Below are positions 1 to 6,162 of a DNA stretch of 10,972 nt, piece after piece (position 1 is the stretch's first letter; every line of letters begins with the position of its first letter). The notes below the pieces were generated by a model, which had not been told where the DNA came from, searched no databases, and saw only the letters and a list, made by a program, of their open reading frames with translations. Location of the stretch: positions 1 through 10,972 of the forward strand of contig WUQV01000277.1 of NCBI GenBank assembly GCA_009889585.1, read 5' to 3'. Both the position numbers and the translations under genes were made by a program. The stretch is from Candidatus Bathyarchaeota archaeon. Its GTDB lineage: Archaea > Thermoproteota > Bathyarchaeia > Bathyarchaeales > WUQV01.

Positions 1-657
1 CCAGACATCGTCGAAATCATCCAATTCGGGTCATCGGTTTACGCCTCAACTCACGCTAGGGATATAGACTTAATCGTCGTAACGAAGGACGAAAAGGCCT
101 ACGGCGGTTATTTCGATGCCTCAAACTCCGAAGACTCGCCCTTTAACGTCGACGTCCTCATCTTCAACGTAAGAAAGCCTCCTAGGCCAGACCTCTTAAG
201 GAACGTCTTAGGGGCCTTTAAGGTGCTATATGGAGATGGAACGTACTTGTTGAAGTACGCTAAGGCACTAGGCGATCCTACGTTCGATGAAGCAAGGGCG
301 TTCCTTAAAGCTGCTCTCGATTACGCGAGCCTCGCGAAAGGGACGGACGATCCGTTGTTGAAGGATAGACGTGTAAGGCAGGCGTTCGACGCTCTCTTTC
401 ACGCAGCTAGGGTAGCTTCCATGGCGTATTTATCCATGGAGGTCGACAGACGGGGCTTAATAAAGAAGAGGCCTCCGGAGCCTTTTAGGAGCCAGTTCGA
501 AGAGTTCATAGCCACTCTTCATTTAATGTACTTTTACAACGGGGAGTACCCGAGGGAGACGACTTGGGAGGAGTTCCAAACTTGGATTAGGAGGGTTGAA
601 GAATACGTTAACGAACTTGAGAAGGATATAGAATCAAAGAAGCTAAAGCGAAGCTAG
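1..657 (+). CDS. Nucleotidyltransferase-HEPN fusion protein, 5' end outside window
   Basis: The frame is open from base 1 to the stop at 655-657, giving 218 visible residues with the N terminus cut off. A later in-frame GTG at 223 would drop the catalytic part, so it is not the true start. Visible residues 10-23 carry a Pol-beta-type nucleotidyltransferase signature (G10-S11, then R-D21-I-D23-L), and D51 in a V-D-V-L strand is the likely third catalytic acid. From about residue 78 the protein is helical, with a HEPN-like core (AFDALFHAARVA). The strict Rx4-6H ribonuclease motif of HEPN toxins is not seen: the nearest R and H are seven residues apart. Known MNT/HEPN systems pair these domains as toxin-antitoxin partners on two genes; here both sit in one chain. 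It could be a self-contained AMP-transferring protein or a substrate-binding HEPN variant. It converges on the next gene 23 bases away. Confidence 0.8.
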   Translation, partial: PDIVEIIQFGSSVYASTHARDIDLIVVTKDEKAYGGYFDASNSEDSPFNVDVLIFNVRKPPRPDLLRNVLGAFKVLYGDGTYLLKYAKALGDPTFDEARAFLKAALDYASLAKGTDDPLLKDRRVRQAFDALFHAARVASMAYLSMEVDRRGLIKKRPPEPFRSQFEEFIATLHLMYFYNGEYPRETTWEEFQTWIRRVEEYVNELEKDIESKKLKRS

Positions 658-680
658 CTTCCGTATCAACTGTAGAACTC

Positions 681-911
681 TTATTCTCGCTTCTGCAGCT
701 TCTTCTCGGCAAGTTCTGCCTTGATGCTCGCCGTAACTTCGGAAAGTGGAGCTATGGCCTTAGCCATCGTCTCCTCCATTCTCTCAATAGTCTTTCGAAC
801 TCCTTCCTCCATCCTCTCTATCGTTTTTCGAGTGTAATACGCATTAATGAGCCATGAGGAGAAGATACCTATCAGTAAAACCACGACGCTAATCCAAAGT
901 TCTTGCTCCAA
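681..911 (-). CDS. Small single-helix membrane protein with coiled-coil tail
   Basis: The product is 76 residues. Residues 6-24 are strongly hydrophobic (SVVVLLIGIFSSWLINAY), giving one membrane helix near the N terminus. The rest is charged and helical, and contains an almost perfect tandem repeat of about 11 residues (RKTIERMEEG / RKTIERMEET), typical of a coiled coil. The start is TTG at 909-911; a weak AAGGGT lies upstream. I do not recognise a family. The likely topology is an N-terminal anchor with a cytoplasmic coiled coil that could tether or oligomerise a partner, but this is inference. It is convergent with the nucleotidyltransferase-HEPN gene. It is short, so chance cannot be excluded, though the clean helix plus heptad-like repeat argues for a real gene. 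Confidence 0.5.
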   Translation of the reverse strand: MEQELWISVVVLLIGIFSSWLINAYYTRKTIERMEEGVRKTIERMEETMAKAIAPLSEVTASIKAELAEKKLQKRE

Positions 912-1142
912 AGCGACCCTTTATGTACTTCAACCGCCAACTTATTAGCTTTACTCAACGCACCCTTTGACAATACATTCTTTCTGAGGTTCCCACACGA
1001 GGAAGTTGCGAATAAACCTGTGAAGGCCGTCGAAGGAGCTTACGGCCTTACGATCTTAATGAAGTAACGTATCGACTAGGGCTGCCTAGGCGTTTCTACA
1101 ACCAAGTGGATCTTCCTTCGGTCGTAGGGAGGCATCTAACTA

Positions 1143-1640
1143 TCAAGCTATATAATCGACCCTCTCCTTAGCGGCCGCGGGCTTAAGCCCCTTAAACGAG
1201 GCCACTAGCTCTTGAGCTGATTGATAGAGCGACGCAGGACCCGTGCTCAATAGCTTCGCCACGGATTCAGCCCTCTTAGCCATGTCCTCGAATCCCATGC
1301 GCCTGAAGATGTCAGCGAGCTCCTTATAATGGCCGGCGAGCTCGTTCGACGACTTTACGATCGATCCTATCACTTCGATTAGCTTGTTCAATTGAGCTTC
1401 ATCAGATGCTATGCGAAGGGCTTTCTCTCTATCCAACCTAACGGCCCTTCGACCTTTTAGGACCGCGTTAATCGCGATCGCCACCTTTTTGAAGGAATTC
1501 TTTAAAGAGGAAAGCATTACGAAGGCCTTCTTACGCTTCATTGCTGGCGCGCTCATCTTAATGTTATTAAGATCATTTAAATTTAAATTCTTCCCTTTAG
1601 CTGGCTGCTTGGCTAAAGCTCCAACGTCATAATCAGACAT
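1143..1640 (-). CDS. Hypothetical helical protein
   Basis: I do not recognise this protein. The frame can be extended to a TTG at 1664, but the ATG at 1638-1640 is preceded by an AGGT ribosome binding site at suitable distance, while the TTG has none, so I use the ATG (165 residues). An archaeal TATA-like element (CTTTAAGA on the minus strand) lies near 1688-1695. The N-terminal 35 residues are polar and Asn/Lys-rich, probably disordered. Residues from about 40 onward are rich in A, K, L and E with few glycines or prolines, predicting several helices. No membrane segment, cysteine pair or catalytic motif is visible. A basic stretch (KGRRAVRLDREK) might contact nucleic acid, but that is a guess. 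Codon use is like the surrounding genes. Confidence 0.6.
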   Translation of the reverse strand: MSDYDVGALAKQPAKGKNLNLNDLNNIKMSAPAMKRKKAFVMLSSLKNSFKKVAIAINAVLKGRRAVRLDREKALRIASDEAQLNKLIEVIGSIVKSSNELAGHYKELADIFRRMGFEDMAKRAESVAKLLSTGPASLYQSAQELVASFKGLKPAAAKERVDYIA

Positions 1641-1687
1641 TTGACCTATATCTCGTCGTGACAATAATAACTTGGGCCAATGGCTAA

Positions 1688-1695
1688 TCTTAAAG
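1688..1695 (-). promoter_or_regulatory. TATA box for the 1143-1640 gene
   Basis: The minus strand reads CTTTAAGA, close to the archaeal TATA consensus. It lies about 50 bases ahead of the chosen ATG, which would leave a leader of about 25 bases carrying the AGGT site. Confidence 0.35.
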
Positions 1696-1748
1696 TGGTT
1701 GATTGAAGTGAAGGAAGCGAAGCTGTTAAGCTTGTGAGGGCGATTGGC

Positions 1749-2252
1749 TTGGACGTATTAGAGGCGATCTTCACCCGTAGGAGCGTTCGAAGGTACGAAA
1801 GGCGCTACGTTAGCGACGAGCTCGTTCGAAAGGTGCTTGAAGCGGCGATTTACGCGCCAAGCTCGAAGAACGCGCAACCGTGGGAGTTCATCGTGATTCG
1901 TAATAAGGAGACGAAGGAGAGGCTGGCCGAGTTAGCGCCTTACGGCAAGTTCTTACGTGAAGCGCCCGTTGTCATAGCCGTCGTAACCGATCCGGCTAAG
2001 TCCCCTAGGTTTCATGAGGTCGACGGGGCTTGCGCCGTTCAGAACCTGGCGCTCGCAGCTCATGCGTTAGGGCTAGCCACTTGCTGGATTGGAACGATGG
2101 ATCGCGAGGCAGCGAAGCCATTGTTAGGGGTGCCGCCGGAGAGAAACTTGCTGACGGTGCTACCCCTTGGATATCCAGCTGAAAGGCCTCCTCGGCCTTG
2201 GAGAAGGCCGTTAAGCGAGATCGCTTACTCTGAAAAGTACGGGCTCCGTTAA
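1749..2252 (+). CDS. Nitroreductase family FMN oxidoreductase
   Basis: This is a short archaeal nitroreductase-fold flavoprotein expected to bind FMN and reduce an unknown substrate with NAD(P)H. The N-terminal TRRSVRRY motif (FMN phosphate binding) is followed by the signature PSSKNAQPWEF, and near the C terminus by the G-L-A-T-C-W-I-G segment and L-P-L-G-Y-P, all typical of the family. Length is 167 residues, in the usual range for the compact members. The frame can be read from a GTG at 1734, but the bases GTGAGGG at 1734-1740 look like the ribosome binding site for the TTG at 1749. That start gives the canonical beginning M-D-V-L-E-A-I-F. The true substrate cannot be told from sequence. 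It is divergent from the 1143-1640 gene, and its stop abuts the relic insertion-sequence end. Confidence 0.88.
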   Translation: MDVLEAIFTRRSVRRYERRYVSDELVRKVLEAAIYAPSSKNAQPWEFIVIRNKETKERLAELAPYGKFLREAPVVIAVVTDPAKSPRFHEVDGACAVQNLALAAHALGLATCWIGTMDREAAKPLLGVPPERNLLTVLPLGYPAERPPRPWRRPLSEIAYSEKYGLR

Positions 2253-2440
2253 TCCCCACTAAAGTAGGGAGCTCAAGTTTTAGCTAGGGGCCAGCGGCTT
2301 GAGCTCCTTTACGTCAGAACAGCTCTTGTTAGCCCCATCTTCGGCTTGGTTAGAGCCTAAGCCCTAGAGCTAATGACTCGGCTTCGGGCCTCCGTCTTCA
2401 AGGCCTAAAGGAGACCATCCGCCGGCCTTAGGCGCGAGGT
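2251..2440 (-). mobile_element. Relic 3' end of an IS200/IS605-type element (tnpB tail plus right end)
   Basis: On the minus strand one frame runs through a Gly/Pro/Ser-rich tail (GGWSPLGLEDGGPKP), crosses two TAG codons, and continues (SNQAEDGANKS to KELKPLAPS) to a TAA at about 2283-2285. Low-complexity tails of this kind are common at TnpB C termini. The stop falls inside a strong hairpin (arms 2298-2307 and 2268-2277). About 15 bases later comes a short stem CCCTAC-TTTA-GTGGGG (2254-2269). The ACTTTAGT-type hairpin just after the tnpB stop is, from general knowledge, the form of IS200/IS605 right ends, which also form the 3' end of TnpB guide RNA. No RuvC domain, transposase or left end remains. 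The element would end at the nitroreductase stop codon. A structured non-coding RNA unrelated to TnpB is the main alternative. Confidence 0.42.
2268..2307. repeat. Perfect 10-bp inverted repeat
   Basis: GGAGCTCAAG (2268-2277) is the exact reverse complement of CTTGAGCTCC (2298-2307), with a 20-base loop. The stem can extend two pairs further with one G-U pair. It lies within the relic right end and overlaps by two bases the smaller CCCTAC/GTGGGG stem. Confidence 0.7.
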
Positions 2441-2466
2441 GAGTCAGCTGGCGCCCCAATGGCGAG

Positions 2467-2475
2467 GTATTTAAG
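2467..2475 (-). promoter_or_regulatory. Possible TATA box upstream of the relic/structured RNA region
   Basis: The minus strand reads CTTAAATA, a near-ideal archaeal TATA box. It would place a transcription start near 2440-2448, right at the beginning of the GC-rich structured stretch that runs to 2254. This would fit a minus-strand non-coding transcript from the relic. The rest of the gap 2441-2575 is AT-rich and holds nothing else I can name. Confidence 0.3.
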
Positions 2476-2575
2476 TTACGTATTTCACTTATCGCTTAAA
2501 GTCGAATTTAATAAGCAGCTTCAACGAACGCACATAATACGCAGAATGTAAACTATTCGCCTTAAGGAAGGACTA

Positions 2576-3175
2576 TTAAGCGCACTCACTAATTTCCACA
2601 TCCGATTTCAAATATTCGATTAACTTTTCCGAAATTAACGGCCTTCCATTGACCAAAGGATAGGCGTAAGGCAGACCGATTATATGTTCAAATGGCTCCT
2701 TTTGTATGACTATTTCTACCCCCTTCACTATCGGTATTTCTTCCAACCTCTTCCCATGGATCACTTGCCAAGCGATATAAACGCTACCATCTATACTGAA
2801 TTGCCAATCCCCTATGTTCCTCTTCTTTGAGAGAGGCATTTTTGAAGATATAAAAAGATAAGTCCTCCCCCTTGGAGGATGATCACCTAAGATCCCTCCT
2901 ACGACTACATAAGAAATGCCCTTAAGATCGAAGGGCTTCAGTCTCGCTTCAGCTTTAGGATCTAAAATTAAGATCTTTTCTTGAATCTCCTCCTTCCTCG
3001 TTATACTTTCCCTCCAAACTTCTCCATATTGAGAGAGAACTTCTGCATCCTTCATATTCTTTACGTTAGAGAATATCAAGTTTTCTTCTCCTATGATTTT
3101 CGAAGCAAATTCATACTCTATTAATAACCATTTGCTGAGGAAAGGCTCACAATGTTCTATGACGATTTTCATCAT
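2576..3175 (-). CDS. DUF431/SFM1-like SPOUT methyltransferase
   Basis: The protein is about 199 residues and resembles the SAM-dependent methyltransferase family PF04252 (DUF431), whose yeast member Sfm1 methylates ribosomal protein uS3 on arginine. Visible signatures are the N-terminal I-E-H-C-E-P-F-x5-L-x2-E-Y segment and the strand-turn VVVGGILGDHPPRGRT around residues 91-106, the hallmark SAM-binding part of this SPOUT fold. A later segment (L-S-K-K-R-N-I-G-x4-S-I-D) sits where the family has its conserved G-x-x-Q-M-x-x-D region. The archaeal substrate is unknown and could be a ribosomal protein or RNA. The frame also reads from TTG 3178, but ATG 3175 or 3172 is preferred because a TATA box at 3199-3206 implies a leaderless start there. 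The gene looks more AT-rich than its neighbours. Confidence 0.8.
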   Translation of the reverse strand: MMKIVIEHCEPFLSKWLLIEYEFASKIIGEENLIFSNVKNMKDAEVLSQYGEVWRESITRKEEIQEKILILDPKAEARLKPFDLKGISYVVVGGILGDHPPRGRTYLFISSKMPLSKKRNIGDWQFSIDGSVYIAWQVIHGKRLEEIPIVKGVEIVIQKEPFEHIIGLPYAYPLVNGRPLISEKLIEYLKSDVEISECA

Positions 3176-3198
3176 CAAGTTAAAAATGCGATTAACGC

Positions 3199-3206
3199 TT
3201 AAAAAG
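3199..3206 (-). promoter_or_regulatory. TATA box for the DUF431/SFM1-like gene
   Basis: The minus strand reads CTTTTTAA, centred about 28 bases before the ATG at 3175, so the transcript would start at or next to the start codon (leaderless). No Shine-Dalgarno sequence is present, which agrees. Confidence 0.45.
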
Positions 3207-3351
3207 TTTTAAACGTTTTTCACTTAGCTTCTAATCGCTATCGGCCGAAGATACTACTTCAAGCGAAGGCTCCACGAGGGGCTTTGATAGGCTCGGAGGG
3301 CTACACCCTAACCCTTGGCGGAGGCGGGCCGTAGGTGGCTCGGCCTCTGCG

Positions 3352-3359
3352 CTTAAATC
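3352..3359 (+). promoter_or_regulatory. TATA box for the PAC4-like/ubiD operon
   Basis: CTTAAATC is centred about 26 bases before the ATG at 3382. This spacing predicts a leaderless transcript; the bases between are pyrimidine-rich and carry no ribosome binding site. Confidence 0.45.
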
Positions 3360-3381
3360 TAATACATCCCTTTCTTCCATT

Positions 3382-3789
3382 ATGGAAGAAATGAATATGA
3401 AGAAACGGGAAAATGTAAATTTAGACGACCAAGGTAACGTGCATCGAGCTGAAGTCATTAGGGAGGAGCTATTCGAAAGAGGCGCGCGCTTTTCAGCTAT
3501 TTACGTCAAGTTGAAGAACGCTTGCCTCATGTTTTTGAGCGAAGGAGAGGATCGATTAGGCACGTTGGCGGCGGCGATTCCGTCAAGCGAGGGCGTAATC
3601 GGCCCTTCGATTTCATCCATCCTATTGGGAAGTCGCGATACGATAGTGGCTCGAGCGCTAGCGGAAAGGCTCGCAGGCATAACGAGGAAGATGGCACTCG
3701 TATCGATATCGCTTAAGACGATGAGGGATGTCGAAGCTGCTTCAACGTTGGCTAAGTTGTTCGATAAGGTCCTTAAGGACGGAGGGTAA
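3382..3789 (+). CDS. PAC4-like (proteasome assembly chaperone 4-like) protein
   Basis: The 135-residue product has a charged N-terminal lead of about 25 residues and then a compact alpha/beta domain. By eye it matches the layout of the proteasome assembly chaperone 4 family (PSMG4): a strand ending in L-x-L-F/M-F, the stretch L-G-T-L-A-A-A-I-P-S, then S-S-I-L-L-G, then A-x-A-L-A-E-R-L-A-x2-T-x-K with a closing L-V-S-I-S-L strand. The family assists 20S proteasome ring assembly in eukaryotes; a role in this archaeon is inferred, not shown. The start ATG is chosen because a TATA box lies 26 bases upstream. The gene sits 3 bases before the ubiD-like gene, so they share a transcript. No metal-binding or catalytic residue is evident. 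A generic small archaeal protein of unknown function is the alternative. Confidence 0.6.
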   Translation: MEEMNMKKRENVNLDDQGNVHRAEVIREELFERGARFSAIYVKLKNACLMFLSEGEDRLGTLAAAIPSSEGVIGPSISSILLGSRDTIVARALAERLAGITRKMALVSISLKTMRDVEAASTLAKLFDKVLKDGG

Positions 3790-3792
3790 AGG

Positions 3793-5154
3793 ATGAGCTT
3801 ACGATCATTCCTTCAAGAGCTAGAGAAGGCGAACGAGTTAATCAAGGTGAAGGAAGAGGCCTCGGTTAAGCATGAGATAGCCGCCGTGCTTAAGGAGTAT
3901 GAAACATCCGTTATGCTCTTTGAGAACGTAAAGGAGTCTAAAGTTCCAGTTGTCGCAGGGGTTTGTGGCACGAGGGGGAGGATTTGTCGAGCGTTAAACG
4001 TCAGCGAGGAGGAGCTATACGGCCGCTTGATCGAGGCGATGAGGGCGCCTAAGAGGCCGAAGGTCGTTAAAGAGGCCCCCGTTAGGGAAGTCATCGAAGG
4101 GCCCGACCTTTCCAAGCTCCCTATATTGACGCATTACGAACGCGACATGGGCCCGTACATAACGTCAGGTGTGGTTTTCGCTAAGTTCCCCGATGGAAGG
4201 GGCCAAAACGCCTCCATACATAGGATGCTCGTCTTAGATAGGAATCGCTTAGCGATTCGGCTCGTCCCAAGGCACTTATATTATATATTTAAGCTAGCCA
4301 AGGAAAGAGGCGAAGCTCTTGAAGTGGCGATAGCGATAGGATTGCATCCAGCTGTTATGTTAGCGGCTTCATCGTCTCCTCCGTTTGGACGAGATGAAAT
4401 GGAAGTAGCTAACGCGCTTTTAAACGATAAGCTTGAGCTTACCCCTTGCGAGAAAGTGGATATCTTAGTGCCATCTGAAGCTGAAGTCGTGTTAGAGGGG
4501 AGGATTTTACCGGACGTCGAAGCCGAAGAACGAATGGTCGATATAACGGAGCTTTACGATGTCGTCAGAAAGCAACCAGTTATTGAGTTGGTTAACGTAA
4601 TGCGACGAGAGGATTGCATTTACCAAGCCCTTCTACCATCTGGGCCTGAGCATAAGCTCTTGATGGGATTGCCGCGAGAGGCGATGATTTGGGAGTCCGT
4701 TCTTAACGTCGTCCCTAAGGTTAAAGCCGTGAACCTCACGGCCGGGGGTTGCGGATGGCTTCACGCCGTGATATCGATCGAAAAGCAAACGGACGGTGAC
4801 GCTAAGAACGCATTGCTGGCGGCGTTTGGCGCTCACCCAAGCCTTAAGCTCGCCATAGTCGTCGATACGGACGTGAACGCGTACGACTTGAGGGAGGTCG
4901 AATGGGCGTTGGCGACGAGGTTTCAAGCGGGCGAGGACTTAGTGTTGATCCCGAGGGCGAGGGGTTCTACGCTCGACCCTTCAGCCGATCAAGAGACGGG
5001 GCTGACGACGAAGGTAGGCATGGATGCCACTAAGCCGTTGAGGGAGCCGAAGGAGAGGTTCGAAAGGGCGGCGATACCGATCGAGCCGAGAGCGGCTGAG
5101 GTGATCGAAGGGCTGAGGAAGCTCGTTACGAGGTCGAAGGCCGAATCGTCCTAG
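3793..5154 (+). CDS. UbiD family decarboxylase (prenyl-FMN type)
   Basis: The 453-residue product has the full length of UbiD-family reversible decarboxylases, which use prenylated FMN made by UbiX. Visible family features: the N-terminal E-x4-I-x-V-K-E-E-x3-H-E-I-A segment, ERDMGPYITSG (about 116-126), Q-N-A-S-I-H-R (138-144) and R-L-V-P-R-H (156-161) around the metal/flavin site, A-I-A-I-G-x-H-P, and V-P-S-E-A-E-V-V-L-E-G (226-236). The usual E-G-P-F-G-E loop is not intact: here residues 243-256 read E-A-E-E-R-M-V-D-I-T-E-L-Y-D. A V-D-I-T-x-x-Y-D form is, as I recall it, usual in archaeal members that act as anhydromevalonate phosphate decarboxylase in the archaeal mevalonate route. That role is plausible but unproven here. 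The ribosome binding site GGAGGG (3781-3786) lies in the end of the upstream gene. No ubiX is in the window. Confidence 0.87.
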   Translation: MSLRSFLQELEKANELIKVKEEASVKHEIAAVLKEYETSVMLFENVKESKVPVVAGVCGTRGRICRALNVSEEELYGRLIEAMRAPKRPKVVKEAPVREVIEGPDLSKLPILTHYERDMGPYITSGVVFAKFPDGRGQNASIHRMLVLDRNRLAIRLVPRHLYYIFKLAKERGEALEVAIAIGLHPAVMLAASSSPPFGRDEMEVANALLNDKLELTPCEKVDILVPSEAEVVLEGRILPDVEAEERMVDITELYDVVRKQPVIELVNVMRREDCIYQALLPSGPEHKLLMGLPREAMIWESVLNVVPKVKAVNLTAGGCGWLHAVISIEKQTDGDAKNALLAAFGAHPSLKLAIVVDTDVNAYDLREVEWALATRFQAGEDLVLIPRARGSTLDPSADQETGLTTKVGMDATKPLREPKERFERAAIPIEPRAAEVIEGLRKLVTRSKAESS

Positions 5155-5172
5155 CGAAGCCGCCTCTTAAGG

Positions 5173-5183
5173 GCTTTTTAAAA
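5173..5183 (+). promoter_or_regulatory. TATA-like element before the CBS gene
   Basis: CTTTTTAAAAG lies about 45 bases before the CBS start codon. A transcript starting near 5203 would carry a short leader with an AAGGGG sequence just before the ATG, so the CBS pair may be transcribed separately from ubiD. Confidence 0.4.
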
Positions 5184-5221
5184 GCTCATAAGGGAGGGAT
5201 GGCTTCGCGCTTAAGGGGCGC

Positions 5222-5683
5222 ATGCCGGTAAAAGTAGGAGACGTTATGGTCAAGAGGGTTATCGTAATAAACGCTGACGTTAACGTTAAAGAAGCAGCAA
5301 AGGTCATGAACGATAACGAAATAGGTTCGTTAATAGTCGTCGAAGAGGATAAAGCCGTAGGCATTTTAACGGAACGAGATTTGCTTAAGAAGATAGTGGC
5401 TACGGCCGCCGACCCTGAGAAGGTTAAGGTGAGAGACATCATGTCGAGTCCCCTCGTCGTCGTAGATCCTGACGCGAATTTGGAAGACGCAATAAGGCTG
5501 ATGTTCGAGGTTAAGGTCAAGAGGCTTCCGGTGGTTAAGCATGGGCAATTGGTCGGCCTCCTATCTTTAACGGACGCTTGTAGGCTTCAGCCGCAAATGA
5601 TCCAACTCGTCAAGGAATTGGCCGCCAAGTGCTTAGATTTGCCAAAGAGGATGCAAAAGACCGTTAAGTATTACATCGCGTAA
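5222..5683 (+). CDS. Two-CBS-domain protein
   Basis: The 153-residue protein is almost entirely a CBS domain pair. The first CBS domain spans about residues 5-60 (V-G-D-V-M, then I-G-S-L-I-V-V, G-I-L-T-E-R-D) and the second about 66-122 (V-R-D-I-M-S-S-P, then R-L-P-V-V, G-L-L-S-L-T-D). Such pairs bind adenosine nucleotides (AMP, ATP, SAM) in a Bateman module and regulate partner proteins. The G-I-L-T-E-R-D end of domain one is a typical nucleotide-ribose contact. A 30-residue helical tail containing one cysteine follows and may mediate dimer or partner contact. It starts after AAGGGG just upstream and is followed after only about 19 bases by the acidic-tail gene, suggesting a shared transcript and perhaps a shared function. 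The regulated target is unknown. Confidence 0.9.
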   Translation: MPVKVGDVMVKRVIVINADVNVKEAAKVMNDNEIGSLIVVEEDKAVGILTERDLLKKIVATAADPEKVKVRDIMSSPLVVVDPDANLEDAIRLMFEVKVKRLPVVKHGQLVGLLSLTDACRLQPQMIQLVKELAAKCLDLPKRMQKTVKYYIA

Positions 5684-5702
5684 TCGTTAAGGGGTGGTTG
5701 AA

Positions 5703-6080
5703 GTGCCGATTAAGTCCAGCTCGATATACGTTCACCTCTTCGGCAAGCCGGCTTGGGAGCTCGAAGGGTTAGAGGGAAACGAGCTCGACGAAAGCTTCGC
5801 TGAAAAGATAGAAAGCCTAGCTGAAGATCTTAACGAAAGGCTTAAGGAAGTTGCGAAAGCGTTAAGGATTCTCATTAAAAACGGTTGGAAGGCTTACGGA
5901 GGGCTTTACGATATATACTTAACGAAGGATATTCCAAAGGAAGAGGCTGAAGAGGAGCTAAGAAGGTTGGGGTTAGATTACTTAGAAGTTGAAGAGGAGG
6001 AGTTTGAAGAGGAAGAGGAGCTTGAAGAGGAAGAAGAACTTGAAGTTGAGGAAGAACTTGAAGCCGAGGAGCTAGAGTAG
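5703..6080 (+). CDS. Hypothetical protein with extreme acidic C-terminal tail
   Basis: I do not recognise a named family. The GTG at 5703 is used because AAGGGGTG (5689-5696) stands at correct distance; an in-frame GTG at 5694 lies inside that site. The 125-residue product has a structured N-terminal part of about 90 residues: a short strand region with W-E-L-E-G-L, a long amphipathic helix (about 25-55), then N-G-W-K-A-Y-G-G-L-Y-D-I-Y-L-T-K and a helix rich in E. The last 35 residues are nearly all Glu, with Leu, Val, Phe and few others. Acidic tails of this kind occur on proteins that bind basic partners such as histone-like or ribosomal proteins; here that is inference. It is likely co-transcribed with the CBS gene upstream. 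A run of five T at 6111-6115 may terminate the operon. Confidence 0.75.
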   Translation: MPIKSSSIYVHLFGKPAWELEGLEGNELDESFAEKIESLAEDLNERLKEVAKALRILIKNGWKAYGGLYDIYLTKDIPKEEAEEELRRLGLDYLEVEEEEFEEEEELEEEEELEVEEELEAEELE

Positions 6081-6110
6081 GCTATTCTATAGTTAAAGCT
6101 AGATACTCCC

Positions 6111-6118
6111 TTTTTATT
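6111..6118 (+). terminator. Oligo-T terminator after the CBS/acidic-tail pair
   Basis: CCCTTTTTATT lies about 30 bases past the stop codon with no further gene on that transcript. Archaeal termination often needs only such T runs. Confidence 0.35.
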
Positions 6119-6162
6119 CAATCCAACCCTCGAGAAGGCTTTAAGGTAGCTTTATAATAATG

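Noticed and set aside
2253..2310. Hairpin as a transcription terminator for the nitroreductase gene
   Set aside because: No T run follows on the plus strand, and archaeal termination does not depend on such hairpins; the insertion-end reading fits better.
3231..3458. Minus-strand 75-codon frame across the PAC4-like start
   Set aside because: It overlaps the PAC4-like gene and its promoter, has no ribosome site or motif, and looks like an antisense shadow.
5199..5231. Short upstream reading frame overlapping the CBS start, right after GGGAGGG
   Set aside because: The purine site touches the ATG with no spacing and the peptide has only ten residues, so translation is unlikely.
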